A stretch of DNA of 64,000 nt from assembly GCF_018130385.1 (NCBI RefSeq), contig NZ_JAFCLU010000012.1, forward strand, positions 166,022 to 230,021, read 5' to 3'. The translations under genes and the position numbers were made by a program. Of the stretch, positions 33,179 through 42,092 are shown piece after piece. The notes below the pieces were generated by a model, which was not told the origin of the DNA, searched no databases, and worked only from the letters and a program-made list of their open reading frames with translations. This stretch comes from Bradyrhizobium sp. AUGA SZCCT0283 (GTDB taxonomy: Bacteria; Pseudomonadota; Alphaproteobacteria; Rhizobiales; Xanthobacteraceae). Every line of letters starts with the position of its first letter. The stretch's first letter is position 1.

Positions 33179-34915
33179 CTAGCGATGCACGCCGTGCTGC
33201 ATGGCAAGCAGCACGATCACGACCAGCGCCAGCACGACGGTCGTGCTTTTCCAGAACAGAAGCGGATTGCGCTCGATCAGCGGCGTCGATGACGTCGAGA
33301 GATAGTTCGCGTTGGGATGACGCAGGTCGAACAAAAATTCCGAGAAGCTGTCATAGCGCTTGTAGGGATTGGGATGCACGGCCTTCTCGAGCGTGCCGTC
33401 GATCCATTGCGGCACGTCGCGGTCGCCATGCGACGCCGGACGATAGACCAGCCTGTTGAACTGCGATCGCGTCCGCGCGTTGGCGATCTGCGCGCCATAG
33501 GGCAGTTTTCCCGTCAGCATCTGATAGGTGATGACACCGAGCGAGAACAGGTCGGAGCGCGACGTCGCCGGCTCGCCGAGAAAATATTCGGGCGCGGTGT
33601 ATTGCTGAGTACCCAAAATGTCGTTGCGGGTGCCGGAGGGCTCGGCCTCGACGACGCCGGTGATCCTGGTCGAACCGAAATCGATGATCTTCACCGTTCC
33701 CGTGGCGTCGATCATGATGTTGTCGGGCCTGATGTCCTGGTGCAGCATCTCCTTGCGATGGAAGGCGCGCAGCCCCTTGGCGATCTGCTCGACGATGCCG
33801 CGCACGATTTCCAGGCTGGGTTTTGGATTGTCGATCATCCATTGCGTCAGCGTCTGGCCGTCGATGTATTCGGTCGCGACATACAGGAAATTGCGTTTGC
33901 GCTGCAGCAGGCAGGGTTTCAGCACATGCGGGCTGTCGATCCGCCGCGCCACCCACTCCTCCATCATGAACCGCTTCAGGTAGGCGGGATCGTCGCGCAG
34001 ATCGATCGACGGAATCTTGATGGTGACCACGGCGTCGGTTTCGATGTCGACGGCAAGATAGATGTGACTGCGGCTGGAGCCGTGCAGTTCGCGAACGATT
34101 CGATAGCCATCGAAAACCGCCCGCGCCTCCAGCAGCGGCGGCAGCGGCAGTTCATGCGGCTGCGCGAACACTTCGCTTGCGGCGCCGTCGGGCACCTCGT
34201 CGACGCGGACGATCTGGACGGTGAGATTGTCCTTGCTGCCGGCTTCAAAAGCCTGGTCGACAATCCTCTTCGCGGTCGCGTCGAGATCGGCGCCGCCTTC
34301 GTTCACCGCCTTTGCAATGCGGCGGGCGCTGAGATGCTCGTAGATGCCGTCGGTAGCCAGCACAAAGACGTCGCCCGGCTCGAGCCGCAGCATCTGGTAG
34401 TCGATCTCGACTTGCGGATTTACGCCAAGCGCCCGGCCGAGATAGCTCTGCTGCGAGGAGATGACGACGCGATGGTCGTTGGTGAGTTGCTCCAGCGTAT
34501 TGCCGGACAGGCGATAGATGCGGGAGTCGCCGATGTGGAAGAGATGCGCCGTGGTCGACTTGATGACCATGGCGCTGAGCGTGCAGACGTAACCGCGGTC
34601 CTTGTCATAGGCATACTGGCTGCGCGTCTGCGAATGCAGCCAGGAATTGGTCGCCTCCAGCACGCGCTGCGCCGAGGTGCGCACCGACCAGGATTCCGAA
34701 GTGCAGTAATAGTCGGTCAAAAATCCCTTCACCGCCGATTCCGCGGCGACTCGGGAGACGTTGCTCGTGCTGATGCCGTCGGCCAGCACGATGGAAATGC
34801 CCTTGAGGCTGAGCAGCGGCTCGTCCGGGATCAGGACGCCGTGGAAATCCTGGTTGGTTTCCTTGCGGCCCTTTTCGGAAAATTGTCCGACCGATATTTT
34901 CAGTTCGCGCGGCAT
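33179..34915 (-). CDS. Fused PP2C phosphatase - Ser/Thr kinase, membrane anchored
   Basis: The 578-residue protein joins an N-terminal PP2C phosphatase (metal and active-site motifs NQD, LADGIS, HIGDSRIYR, LATDGI and KDNLTVQ) to a protein kinase (TIKIP lysine, HQDIRPDN catalytic loop, IDFGS, YTAPEY, and DLFSLGVITYQMLTGKLPYG) and one C-terminal membrane helix (STTVVLALVVIVLLAM). The glycine loop is degenerate (HGSSRSH). Such fusions are repeatedly found beside nitrate/nitrite transporters in proteobacteria. Here the formate/nitrite-type channel is immediately upstream on the same strand, 61 bases away, so regulation of that transport is a plausible role. Target unproven. Confidence 0.9.
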   Translation of the reverse strand: MPRELKISVGQFSEKGRKETNQDFHGVLIPDEPLLSLKGISIVLADGISTSNVSRVAAESAVKGFLTDYYCTSESWSVRTSAQRVLEATNSWLHSQTRSQYAYDKDRGYVCTLSAMVIKSTTAHLFHIGDSRIYRLSGNTLEQLTNDHRVVISSQQSYLGRALGVNPQVEIDYQMLRLEPGDVFVLATDGIYEHLSARRIAKAVNEGGADLDATAKRIVDQAFEAGSKDNLTVQIVRVDEVPDGAASEVFAQPHELPLPPLLEARAVFDGYRIVRELHGSSRSHIYLAVDIETDAVVTIKIPSIDLRDDPAYLKRFMMEEWVARRIDSPHVLKPCLLQRKRNFLYVATEYIDGQTLTQWMIDNPKPSLEIVRGIVEQIAKGLRAFHRKEMLHQDIRPDNIMIDATGTVKIIDFGSTRITGVVEAEPSGTRNDILGTQQYTAPEYFLGEPATSRSDLFSLGVITYQMLTGKLPYGAQIANARTRSQFNRLVYRPASHGDRDVPQWIDGTLEKAVHPNPYKRYDSFSEFLFDLRHPNANYLSTSSTPLIERNPLLFWKSTTVVLALVVIVLLAMQHGVHR

Positions 34916-34932
34916 TCCCGGCTTTCACGGCA

Positions 34933-34964
34933 ATGGGCCTCTCCCCTTGCGAGGAGAGACCCAT
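34933..34964. promoter_or_regulatory. Hairpin between channel and kinase genes
   Basis: ATGGG-C-CTCTCC pairs with GGAGAG-A-CCCAT, a 12-position stem with one mismatch and an 8-base loop. No T-run follows on the minus strand. It could lower readthrough into the kinase gene or protect the channel mRNA. Confidence 0.55.
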
Positions 34965-34976
34965 CGTCCGGCTGGA

Positions 34977-35828
34977 TCAAGCGGCAATGCGCGAGGATTC
35001 CCGCGAAGAGGTCGTGCGCGACGCCGCACGCGACGGGCCGGTCTTGATGTGGGTCGCGTACAGCGTGAGCCCGGTGAAGGCGAGGCCGCCGACGAGGTTG
35101 CCGACCACGGTCGGAATCTCGTTCCAGAAGATATAATCCCACCAGGTGAACTTGCCGCCGAGCAAAAGGCCGGACGGGAACAGGAACATGTTCACGATGG
35201 AATGCTCGAAGGTCATGAAGAAGAACAGCATGATCGGCATCCACATCGCGATCACCTTGCCGGTCACGTTGGTGGAGATCATCGCACCGACCACGCCGGC
35301 CGAGACCATCCAGTTGCAGAGCATGCCGCGGACGAACAGCGTGAGCATGCCGGCCGCGCCATGATTGGCATAGCCGACGGTGCGGCTCTCGCCGATGGTG
35401 CCGATCACCTGGCCGACCTTGTCCGGCGGCGATGAGAAGCCGAAAGTGAACACGATCGCCATCATCACCGCCACCGTGAAGGCGCCGGCGAAATTGCCGA
35501 TGAATACGAGGCTCCAGTTGCGCAGCACGCCGCCGAGCGTGACGCCCGGGCGCTTGTCGATCAGTGCCAGCGGACACAGAACGAAGACGCCGGTGAGCAG
35601 GTCGAAGCCGAACAGGTACAGCATGCAGAAGCCGACCGGAAAAAACGCGGCGCCGACGATCGGCGTGCCGGTCTGCACGTTGATGGTCACCGCCATCGCG
35701 GCGGCGAGCGCGAGGATCGCACCTGCCATGTAGGCGCGGATGACCGTATCGCGCGTCGACATGAAGATTTTGGATTCTCCGGCGTCGACCATCTTGGTCA
35801 CGAATTCCGAAGGCGCGAGATAGGCCAT
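34977..35828 (-). CDS. Formate/nitrite transporter family channel
   Basis: The 283-residue membrane protein has about six hydrophobic helices and the FNT pattern: FMSTRDTVIRAYMAGAILAL, GAAFFPVGFCMLYLFGFDLLTG, GRNW-like LRNWSLVFIGNFAG, NWMVSAGV, and MTFEHSIVNMFLFP with the conserved His-containing half-helix. Members move formate, nitrite or hydrosulfide across the inner membrane. The downstream kinase-phosphatase points to nitrite, as in NirC-linked clusters, but no nitrite reductase is in the window. Start at 35828 is the ATG with GGGG upstream that gives the family N-terminus MAYLAPSEF. Confidence 0.9.
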   Translation of the reverse strand: MAYLAPSEFVTKMVDAGESKIFMSTRDTVIRAYMAGAILALAAAMAVTINVQTGTPIVGAAFFPVGFCMLYLFGFDLLTGVFVLCPLALIDKRPGVTLGGVLRNWSLVFIGNFAGAFTVAVMMAIVFTFGFSSPPDKVGQVIGTIGESRTVGYANHGAAGMLTLFVRGMLCNWMVSAGVVGAMISTNVTGKVIAMWMPIMLFFFMTFEHSIVNMFLFPSGLLLGGKFTWWDYIFWNEIPTVVGNLVGGLAFTGLTLYATHIKTGPSRAASRTTSSRESSRIAA

Positions 35829-36355
35829 TCCAGTTCCCCTTTCGAGACAACGTTGAAGCGCGCCGGATGCTGCGCAGCCGTGCACCGATTAAGTGAAAAA
35901 ATCTTGCCGTCCTCGCGCGCGACAAATCCCGCGCCGCCTTTGAACGGCACAGAACGACGCAGGCCACGCCCGATCAGGACCTGAGGATGCGCGAGCTATC
36001 GTGAGGTGGTCCCGAAGACTGCTCGAAGCGCCTCACGCGAGGCCGCTTGATCCCAACGCCTTCGGCCAACGCTGGCCTTGGCAATCCGAACGGACGGCAG
36101 TCGTCATTGACTGAGACAGGATTAAGCAATCGATGTGCCAACCCGAAATCGAGCCGTAGGTTCAAAAATGCGCGTATTTCTATGTGGTTATGGCCCTGTC
36201 ACGCCGGGCCCTGATTGAGGCGGATGCCTTGTATTTGTGCAGTTGCACATATGTTAGCGCCTGCCGCGCAGCCCCGTCATTCCGAGGCAATGCGAAGCAT
36301 CGAGCCCTCAGGTGCGCAATTGCGCACCGAGAATGACGTGAGGATAAGCCCTCGC
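35829..36355. other. Long intergenic region without a gene
   Basis: 527 bases between the FNT gene and the binding-protein gene, both on the minus strand. Short open frames here have no ribosome sites. Apart from the palindromic repeat at 36275-36340, I see no feature; the FNT promoter should lie near 35830-35900. Confidence 0.4.
36275..36340. repeat. Palindromic repeat, CATTCCGRGGC...GCGAAGCATCGA type, copy 2
   Basis: CGTCATTCCGAGGC at the start, GCGAAGCATCGAG, a perfect 18-base palindrome GGTGCGCAATTGCGCACC at 36311-36328, and GAGAATGACG at the end. Shorter relative of 5904-6022. Confidence 0.75.
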
Positions 36356-37156
36356 TTATTTCGTCTGCGTCCGCACCGGCCGATCCTTCAGGCCGTTATT
36401 GTCATAGGCCTTGCGCAACGTGCCGTTGGCGATCGCTTCGGTCAGAAACTTGACCGCAAACCCCAGCGACTGCGGATGATTGGGCGGCACCGCTACCGCC
36501 GTGACCGTCTGCTTGAAGGTTTCATCCAGCACGCGGGTGCCCGGGATCTGTCTTGCCATGGCGTTGAGCTGGTCGCGCGACAGCGCGAACGCGTCGATCT
36601 CACCGGCTTTGAGCAGGCCGAAGATCTCGTCGTAGGTCTGGTAGCCCGTGACCTTGGCGTTCTTCAGATGCGCGATCGCGCCGCGCATCGTGGTCGTGTT
36701 GTTGACCGCAGCGACCTTGATCCCGGGTTGATCGAGCGTCTGGAAATTCGTGACCTGCGAACCCGACTTGACGATGTAGGTCGCGTCCGCAACCTCATAG
36801 ATCGGCCCGAACGACATCCTGCCCTCACGTTCCGGATCCTTCGGCAGGAAGGTGATGTCCCAGGTGCCCTTCGACACCGCATCGACGATCTGCCCGGAAT
36901 TGTTGTGCGCGACATATTCGACGGGGACGCCGAGCTGTGCCGCCATCTCACGGCCGAGATCGACCGGGACGCCGGCATAACCGGTTTCGGTCTTGGTCGA
37001 CCAGAACGCGCCTCCGGCCGGACTGATCGCAATCGCCACCCGCAGCTTGCCGGTCGGCGCGATCTCGTCCTTCAAGGCGTCAGCAGCGGCGGGCGTCATC
37101 ATCACTGTTAATCCGAGCAAGAGACCGGCCGTTTTTGGCGAGGCTTGATTCAACAT
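36356..37156 (-). CDS. Solo amino-acid-type ABC substrate-binding protein
   Basis: A 266-residue family 3 solute-binding protein with signal peptide (GLLLGLTVMMTPAAA) and the usual two-lobe features: LRVAIAISPAGGAFW, GVPVDLGREMAAQLGVPVEYV, DITFLPKDPEREGRMSFG and the C-terminal NGTLRKAYDNNGLKD. It likely binds an amino acid or related polar ligand in the periplasm. No permease or ATPase gene is adjacent, so it may serve a remote transporter or act as a sensor. A piece of a near-identical 3' end is found in the debris at 30825. Confidence 0.85.
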   Translation of the reverse strand: MLNQASPKTAGLLLGLTVMMTPAAADALKDEIAPTGKLRVAIAISPAGGAFWSTKTETGYAGVPVDLGREMAAQLGVPVEYVAHNNSGQIVDAVSKGTWDITFLPKDPEREGRMSFGPIYEVADATYIVKSGSQVTNFQTLDQPGIKVAAVNNTTTMRGAIAHLKNAKVTGYQTYDEIFGLLKAGEIDAFALSRDQLNAMARQIPGTRVLDETFKQTVTAVAVPPNHPQSLGFAVKFLTEAIANGTLRKAYDNNGLKDRPVRTQTK

Positions 37157-37213
37157 CGGGCGCTCCTTCCCCAGCCGGCGGCTGGCGTCGCGCTCATCCC
37201 TTTCACGGGGTAA

Positions 37214-37882
37214 TCAGCGCTTCTTTTTCTTTGCCGCAGCTGGGCCTTTGGGCACCGCCGCAGCCGGCGTTGCCGGCTCGGCCGTTTCAAACTTGCCGAT
37301 CGCAATGATCTGGACGCGTGCATTGGCAGGCGCCGCCGGGCGATTGACATCCTGCAACTGTTCCTCGCCTAAACCAAGCGCCTGAAGCCGTTTCGGCGAC
37401 ACCTTGAAGGTGTTCACAAGCACATCCCGGATCGATTCGGCGCGCCGCTGGCTCAGGATCAGATTATGCTCGCGCCGGCCGGCGGATTCGACATGATCGA
37501 CGATCAGATAGCGGTAGGGCCGCAATTTCGGATCACTCAATGCGTCGGCGACGCTGCCGATCGTCTGGTAGGAGGCCGGTCGGATCAGGGAGGAGTCCTG
37601 GTCGAACACGACGTCGAAACGGATTTGCGGCAGTTTCGTCAGTTGGGGCGCGATCGGCGGCCGCTTCTGCGGCTGGGCATCCGCTCTCGCCTTGATGCGG
37701 TCGGCAGCCTGCTGGCGCAACGCAGCCAGATCGATGTCCGACTCGGCTTCAACGGCAAGCTTCTCGATGATGTCGCCAGACGACATGGCCGTTTGCGCCC
37801 GCCCCGCCGCCATCGGCAAGGCAAACAGGGCCAGGGCGCCCAGCAACAGACCGATGCCGCGCAGCTCATTCCCCCCGGACAT
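37214..37882 (-). CDS. OmpA-family C-terminal domain protein
   Basis: About 222 residues starting at the ATG at 37882, which overlaps the stop of the upstream gene as TGATG. A hydrophobic N-terminal segment (GIGLLLGALALFALPMAAG) acts as signal or anchor. A helical linker follows, then an OmpA-like peptidoglycan-binding domain: FDQDSSLIRPASYQTIGSVADAL, VDHVESAGRREHNLILSQRRAESIRDVL and PKRLQALGLGEEQL. The usual GHTD reads VDHVES. A basic C-terminus ends KKKKR. Expected in the periplasm bound to peptidoglycan; translationally coupled to the cysteine-rich protein. Confidence 0.82.
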   Translation of the reverse strand: MSGGNELRGIGLLLGALALFALPMAAGRAQTAMSSGDIIEKLAVEAESDIDLAALRQQAADRIKARADAQPQKRPPIAPQLTKLPQIRFDVVFDQDSSLIRPASYQTIGSVADALSDPKLRPYRYLIVDHVESAGRREHNLILSQRRAESIRDVLVNTFKVSPKRLQALGLGEEQLQDVNRPAAPANARVQIIAIGKFETAEPATPAAAVPKGPAAAKKKKR

Positions 37883-38301
37883 CAGCGATACCCCGCTGCG
37901 CTGATCGCCTTGTTGCAGTTCGGGGTCGCCTTCTTGGTCGACTCCAGCAGGCATTGCAGACCCTTGACGGGATCCTCCCGAACCTCGCCGCACAAATGTT
38001 TCAATTCCCAATTGCACAGTTTTACAAGCGAGGTGCGCGCGGTAATGCGCTGCTGGATGGCGCCGAGGGCCTGGGGATAATCGGCCTTGCACTTCGCCGA
38101 CACCACGTCCTGGTTGCGGCCCAAGCACTCCTTCAGGCGCGTCGCGTCGAGATTGACGCCGCGGCAGTTGTCATCGATGTCCTTGCCGCAGCTCGCGGCC
38201 AGCATGGCCGCGGCCTCCTCGAATTTCATGGACTGCTGCGCCGCCGCCAGCGAAGGCATTGATATCGCAATGATGAACAGGAAAAGCCGGATTCGGGTCA
38301 T
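37882..38301 (-). CDS. Small secreted cysteine-rich-repeat protein
   Basis: The 139-residue protein has a signal peptide (IRLFLFIIAISMPSLAAAQ) and a mature part with eight Cys at spaced positions (for example SCGKDIDDNCRG, KECLGRNQDVVSAKC, KLCNWELKHLC, LQCLLE, NCNKAI). The spacing resembles the cysteine-rich GLG1 repeat. Periplasmic disulfide-bonded protein of unknown role. Its stop TGA overlaps the start of the OmpA-family gene, so the two should be made together. Confidence 0.75.
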   Translation of the reverse strand: MTRIRLFLFIIAISMPSLAAAQQSMKFEEAAAMLAASCGKDIDDNCRGVNLDATRLKECLGRNQDVVSAKCKADYPQALGAIQQRITARTSLVKLCNWELKHLCGEVREDPVKGLQCLLESTKKATPNCNKAISAAGYR

Positions 38302-38528
38302 GCCCTCACCTCACACAAGGAGGGTAGCGATGGTCAAGTGTTCTGTTTGACCTGACTACGTTACCAGCTGAGCTATTGCGCCGCAGCAAATCGTCGCGGT
38401 AGCCTAGGCGCGCACGTCCGGCATGATCCTGCCGGCCGACCTGTTCGAGGGAGGTTCCAAGGAAGCCATCTGCCCAGCAGGGCACGGCTACTCGTGTTCA
38501 CCCAGGGCGCCGACGCGATACCGCACCC

Positions 38529-39710
38529 TCACGGCGCGGTCCGCGCCGCCGGCACCTTGATCTCCTGCGGCAGGATGAGCGCCGCCACGATCACCAGCAG
38601 GCAGAGCGCGCCGAACGTCTGCAGCATGGTGACGAAGCCGCCCTTCTCGTAAAGCCATGCCACCCAGCCGACGGACGCGCCCGCCGCGGTGAAGCCGATG
38701 AAGTAGCGCACCGAATAGGCGCGCGAGCGCCATTCCTCGCTGGTATATTTGCCGACCATGGCGTCGTTGACGGTGACCTGGCCGAACGCGCCCATCACGA
38801 TGCCGATAGAGGCGATGATCAGCGGCAGGTTCGACAGCGTCGCCGCAAAATACATGAACGGCGCCAGCAAAAACGACAGCGGCAGCATCACGGTCTTCAG
38901 CGAATAATGGTCGATCAACTTGCCGATGGTATACTGCGTCATCGCGCCGAAGACATAGACACCGGCCGCGATGGCCCCGAGCAACGCCGGGCTGTCGGTC
39001 ACGCCGGCCAGCCGCTCGGCGAACAGTTTCGGCATCGCCACGGTGATGGCGTTGAACGTGGTGGATATCGCGATCACCACGATCAGCAGGGCCAGCAACA
39101 CCCGCCACATGTCCTGCTTGGCGACCCTGGCCTGCGCCGCCGCCTGCCTGGTGCCGCTTCGGTCCTCGTGCACCACCATCAGCGCAAAGGCCATGCCGAT
39201 CAGGATCGTGACGATCCCGGGGACGATAAAAGCCGAGCGCCAACCGAAATACTGCCCGATCACGCCGGTAACCAGCGCCGAGGACGCCACGCCGAGATTG
39301 CCCCAGACGCCGTTCAGGCCCATCTCGCGGCCAAGCCTGTCGGCATAGGACACGATCATCGCGGTGCCGACGGGATGATAGATCGAGGCGAACAGGCCGA
39401 TCAAAAGCAGCGCCGCGCCGAGTTGCAGCGGCGTTTGCACGAGGCCGACGGCGATCATCGACGCGCCGATGCCCAAAAAGAAGATCACCATCATATGGCG
39501 GCGGCTCCAGCGGTCGCCGAGCCAGCCGGTGATCAGCGAGCCCGCGCCAAAGGCGACGAAGCCCGGGGTGGCGTAAGGCAATAGTTCCGAATAGGCCATG
39601 CCCAGCGCGGGCCCCATGATGATGACGGCGGCGGCGAAAATCAGCATCGCATAATGGTCGATGAAATGGGCGGCGTTGACGAAAGTGATCACCCGGCTGG
39701 GGCTGTTCAT
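38529..39710 (-). CDS. Major facilitator superfamily transporter
   Basis: The 393-residue protein has twelve predicted membrane helices and an MFS loop 2-3 motif GAGSLITGWLGDRWSRRHMM with GDRWSRR. A conserved VWGNLGVASSALVTGVIGQYFGWRSAF spans helices 5-6. The substrate is unknown. It is divergent from an AraC-type regulator with only 59 bases between the starts, so the pair very probably forms a regulator-transporter unit. Confidence 0.88.
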   Translation of the reverse strand: MNSPSRVITFVNAAHFIDHYAMLIFAAAVIIMGPALGMAYSELLPYATPGFVAFGAGSLITGWLGDRWSRRHMMVIFFLGIGASMIAVGLVQTPLQLGAALLLIGLFASIYHPVGTAMIVSYADRLGREMGLNGVWGNLGVASSALVTGVIGQYFGWRSAFIVPGIVTILIGMAFALMVVHEDRSGTRQAAAQARVAKQDMWRVLLALLIVVIAISTTFNAITVAMPKLFAERLAGVTDSPALLGAIAAGVYVFGAMTQYTIGKLIDHYSLKTVMLPLSFLLAPFMYFAATLSNLPLIIASIGIVMGAFGQVTVNDAMVGKYTSEEWRSRAYSVRYFIGFTAAGASVGWVAWLYEKGGFVTMLQTFGALCLLVIVAALILPQEIKVPAARTAP

Positions 39711-39769
39711 GGTCGATTCCCGAATCCCGCAATTTTCCGAAATAGGTTATACGGGGATGTCCTGACGGG

Positions 39770-40579
39770 ATGTCGCCAATGAATATCGCCGAAAAGCCAA
39801 TTGCCGCCATTATCGGGCGCCGCACCTCGACCGGCGACGGCATCCACATGATCGCGAACGGCTACCGGAAGGGCTTCCGGATCCACACCCACATGCACCG
39901 CGAGGCGCAGTTGGTCTATGCGGCCAAAGGCACGATGCAGGTGACGACGCCGAAAGGCCGCTGGCTGGTGCCGCCGGATCGGGCGGTCTGGGTGCCTGCG
40001 CTATCGGAACATGCGATCGACGTGCTCGCCGATATCGAGATGCGGACGCTCTATTTCGAACTCGAATGGCTGCAGCGCGAAGCGCGCAGCCACAGCCTGG
40101 ATGCGGAATTCGTGGTGCGGGTGTCGCCGCTCCTGCACCAGACGATTCTCGCTTTGTTCGACGATCGCGGCGACCGGGAACGAACCGCGCTTCTGCTGCG
40201 GCTGGCGATGATGGAATTGGACCAGGCGGAAGATTCCGCGACCTTCATCCCGCTACCGCGCGAGCCGCGCTGCCGGCGCGCCGCCGACATCGTGCTGGCG
40301 GACCCGACTGCCGACCATGAGATCGAGACGCTGGCGCATGCGGTCGGCACCTCGGTGCGGACGCTGTCGCGGCTGTTCTCGTCGGAGACGCAATTGAGCT
40401 TCAAGAGCTGGTGCCAGCGCGCCCGCATCGCAGCCGCCATCGAGAAGCTGTCGACGGACGCCGGCGTCTCGGTCAAGCAGCTTGCCTCGGATTTGGGCTA
40501 TGCCAGTGTGCCTGCGTTTTCCCATGCCTTCCGGCAGGTTACCGGAAAAACGCCGACGGAATTTGCCGGGAAGGAGTAA
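39770..40579 (+). CDS. AraC-family regulator with cupin sensor domain
   Basis: The 269-residue protein has an N-terminal cupin-type AraC_binding domain (HTHMHREAQLVYAAKGTMQVTT and WLVPPDRAVWVPALSEH) and two C-terminal helix-turn-helix units (IETLAHAVGTSVRTLSRLFS and VKQLASDLGYASVPAFSHAFRQVTGKTP). Start codon is either 39770 or 39779. It lies divergent to the MFS gene, which it probably controls. Confidence 0.87.
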   Translation: MSPMNIAEKPIAAIIGRRTSTGDGIHMIANGYRKGFRIHTHMHREAQLVYAAKGTMQVTTPKGRWLVPPDRAVWVPALSEHAIDVLADIEMRTLYFELEWLQREARSHSLDAEFVVRVSPLLHQTILALFDDRGDRERTALLLRLAMMELDQAEDSATFIPLPREPRCRRAADIVLADPTADHEIETLAHAVGTSVRTLSRLFSSETQLSFKSWCQRARIAAAIEKLSTDAGVSVKQLASDLGYASVPAFSHAFRQVTGKTPTEFAGKE

Positions 40580-40696
40580 ATTCTGCCTTCGTGGAGGCAT
40601 GACATATTTCCGTACGGTCCATGCGCTTGATTGTGATCGGCACCGTCCTAAATTCCATATAAGATTCCGCAATATCAGCTGGATTCGACCCACCGC

Positions 40697-42049
40697 ATGG
40701 CCAACGCCTTTTTTTCCGACCTTCTCTCGACGATATCAGAACGTGGCCGCACGCTGCTTCGGCGGGGCGAGCCGTCCGTCGCCCGCCAGGACGCCTCCGA
40801 ACTGCTTGAATTGTGCAAGGCGCTGCTATCGGGCCGCGGCGAAGCGTCCGGCACCGCGATGGCGCGCGACGTGCTCGACCGCTACCACGACCTCGACGCC
40901 GCCGGCCGGCTCACCTTCTTCGAAACGCTGGCGAGAGACTTCGGCCCCGACCGCGAAAAACTGTCGCAGGCGATCGAGAGCTGGCGCAGCCAGCCGAACG
41001 ACAGCGATGCCAGCGACCTTCACTTTGCTTCCGAGCCGCAGCGGCAGGAGTTGATCCGTCGGCTCAACCGTGCGCCCGGCGGCACCAGCGATCTGGTGGC
41101 GATGCGCGCCGACCTGCTTTCCCTGATGAAGGGCAACAAGGATCTGGCCGCGCTCGACCGCGATGTGGTGCATTTGCTGTCTTCTTGGTTCAACAGGGGA
41201 TTTCTCGTGCTGCGCAGGATCGACTGGTCGACGCCGGCGAATATTCTGGAACAGATCATCCGTTATGAAGCCGTGCACGAAATCCGCGACTGGAACGATT
41301 TGCGCCGCCGCATCGATCCCGTAGACCGCCGCTGCTATGCCTTCTTCCATCCCCAGCTCAATGACGAACCGCTGATCTTCGTCGAGGTCGCGCTGACCGA
41401 AACGATCCCGACCGCGATCGCGCCGCTGCTCGCCGCCGAGCGTCAGTTGGTGCCGGTCGAACGCGCGCGCACCGCCGTGTTCTATTCGATCTCGAATACG
41501 CAAAAAGGGCTTGGCGGCATTTCCTTCGGCAGCTTCCTGATCAAGCAGGTGGTCGAGGAGTTGCGACGCGAATTGCCGAAGCTGGATACGTTCGTCACGC
41601 TGTCGCCGGTGCCGGGCTTCATGCAATGGCTGAAACAGGCCGCCGACGTTCCGGTCAGCGACGAGGAACGGACGCTGCTGGAAAACCTCGATAAGCCGGA
41701 CTGGTTCGAGGATGCGGAATTGGCCGCGCAACTGCGCGCCGTGCTGGAGCCGCTGGCCGCGCATTATTTCCTCAGAGCCCGCACGTCCAAAGGACGGCTG
41801 ATCGATTCGGTGGCGCGCTTCCATATCGGCAACGGCGCGCGGCTGGAGAAGATCGACTGGCTCGGCGATCTCTCGCCGAAGGGCCTGCGCGAATCCGCAG
41901 GCATCATGGTCAATTACCTCTACCGGCTCGAGGACATCGAGAAGAACCATGAGGCCTACGCCAACCAGGGCGAGATCGCCGCGTCAAGCGCGGTGAAGAA
42001 ACTGCTCAAGACCGAAGGCCGGCGGCTGCTGGACATGCGACTGTCGTAG
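40697..42049 (+). CDS. Malonyl-CoA decarboxylase
   Basis: The 450-residue protein matches the malonyl-CoA decarboxylase family: a helical N-terminal domain and a GNAT-fold catalytic domain with CYAFFHPQLNDEPLIFVEVAL, then YSISNTQKGLGGISFGSFLIKQV, TFVTLSPVPGFMQWL and a late AVARFHIGNGARLEKINW-like segment (VARFHIGNGARLEKIDWLGD). It converts malonyl-CoA to acetyl-CoA and CO2. In rhizobia this enzyme is often with matB/matC for malonate use; neither is here. The ATG lacks an obvious Shine-Dalgarno sequence. Confidence 0.92.
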   Translation: MANAFFSDLLSTISERGRTLLRRGEPSVARQDASELLELCKALLSGRGEASGTAMARDVLDRYHDLDAAGRLTFFETLARDFGPDREKLSQAIESWRSQPNDSDASDLHFASEPQRQELIRRLNRAPGGTSDLVAMRADLLSLMKGNKDLAALDRDVVHLLSSWFNRGFLVLRRIDWSTPANILEQIIRYEAVHEIRDWNDLRRRIDPVDRRCYAFFHPQLNDEPLIFVEVALTETIPTAIAPLLAAERQLVPVERARTAVFYSISNTQKGLGGISFGSFLIKQVVEELRRELPKLDTFVTLSPVPGFMQWLKQAADVPVSDEERTLLENLDKPDWFEDAELAAQLRAVLEPLAAHYFLRARTSKGRLIDSVARFHIGNGARLEKIDWLGDLSPKGLRESAGIMVNYLYRLEDIEKNHEAYANQGEIAASSAVKKLLKTEGRRLLDMRLS

Positions 42050-42092
42050 CCAGGCTAGAATTCGCCGGGGCTCAATTGGAAATCATATCGCA

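Noticed and set aside
38354..38384. tRNA-like stretch on the minus strand (GGCGCAATAGCTCAGCTGGTA).
   Set aside because: It resembles the acceptor 5' strand and D-arm of a tRNA, but what follows does not form an anticodon or T arm and no matching acceptor 3' strand is present. At most a relic.
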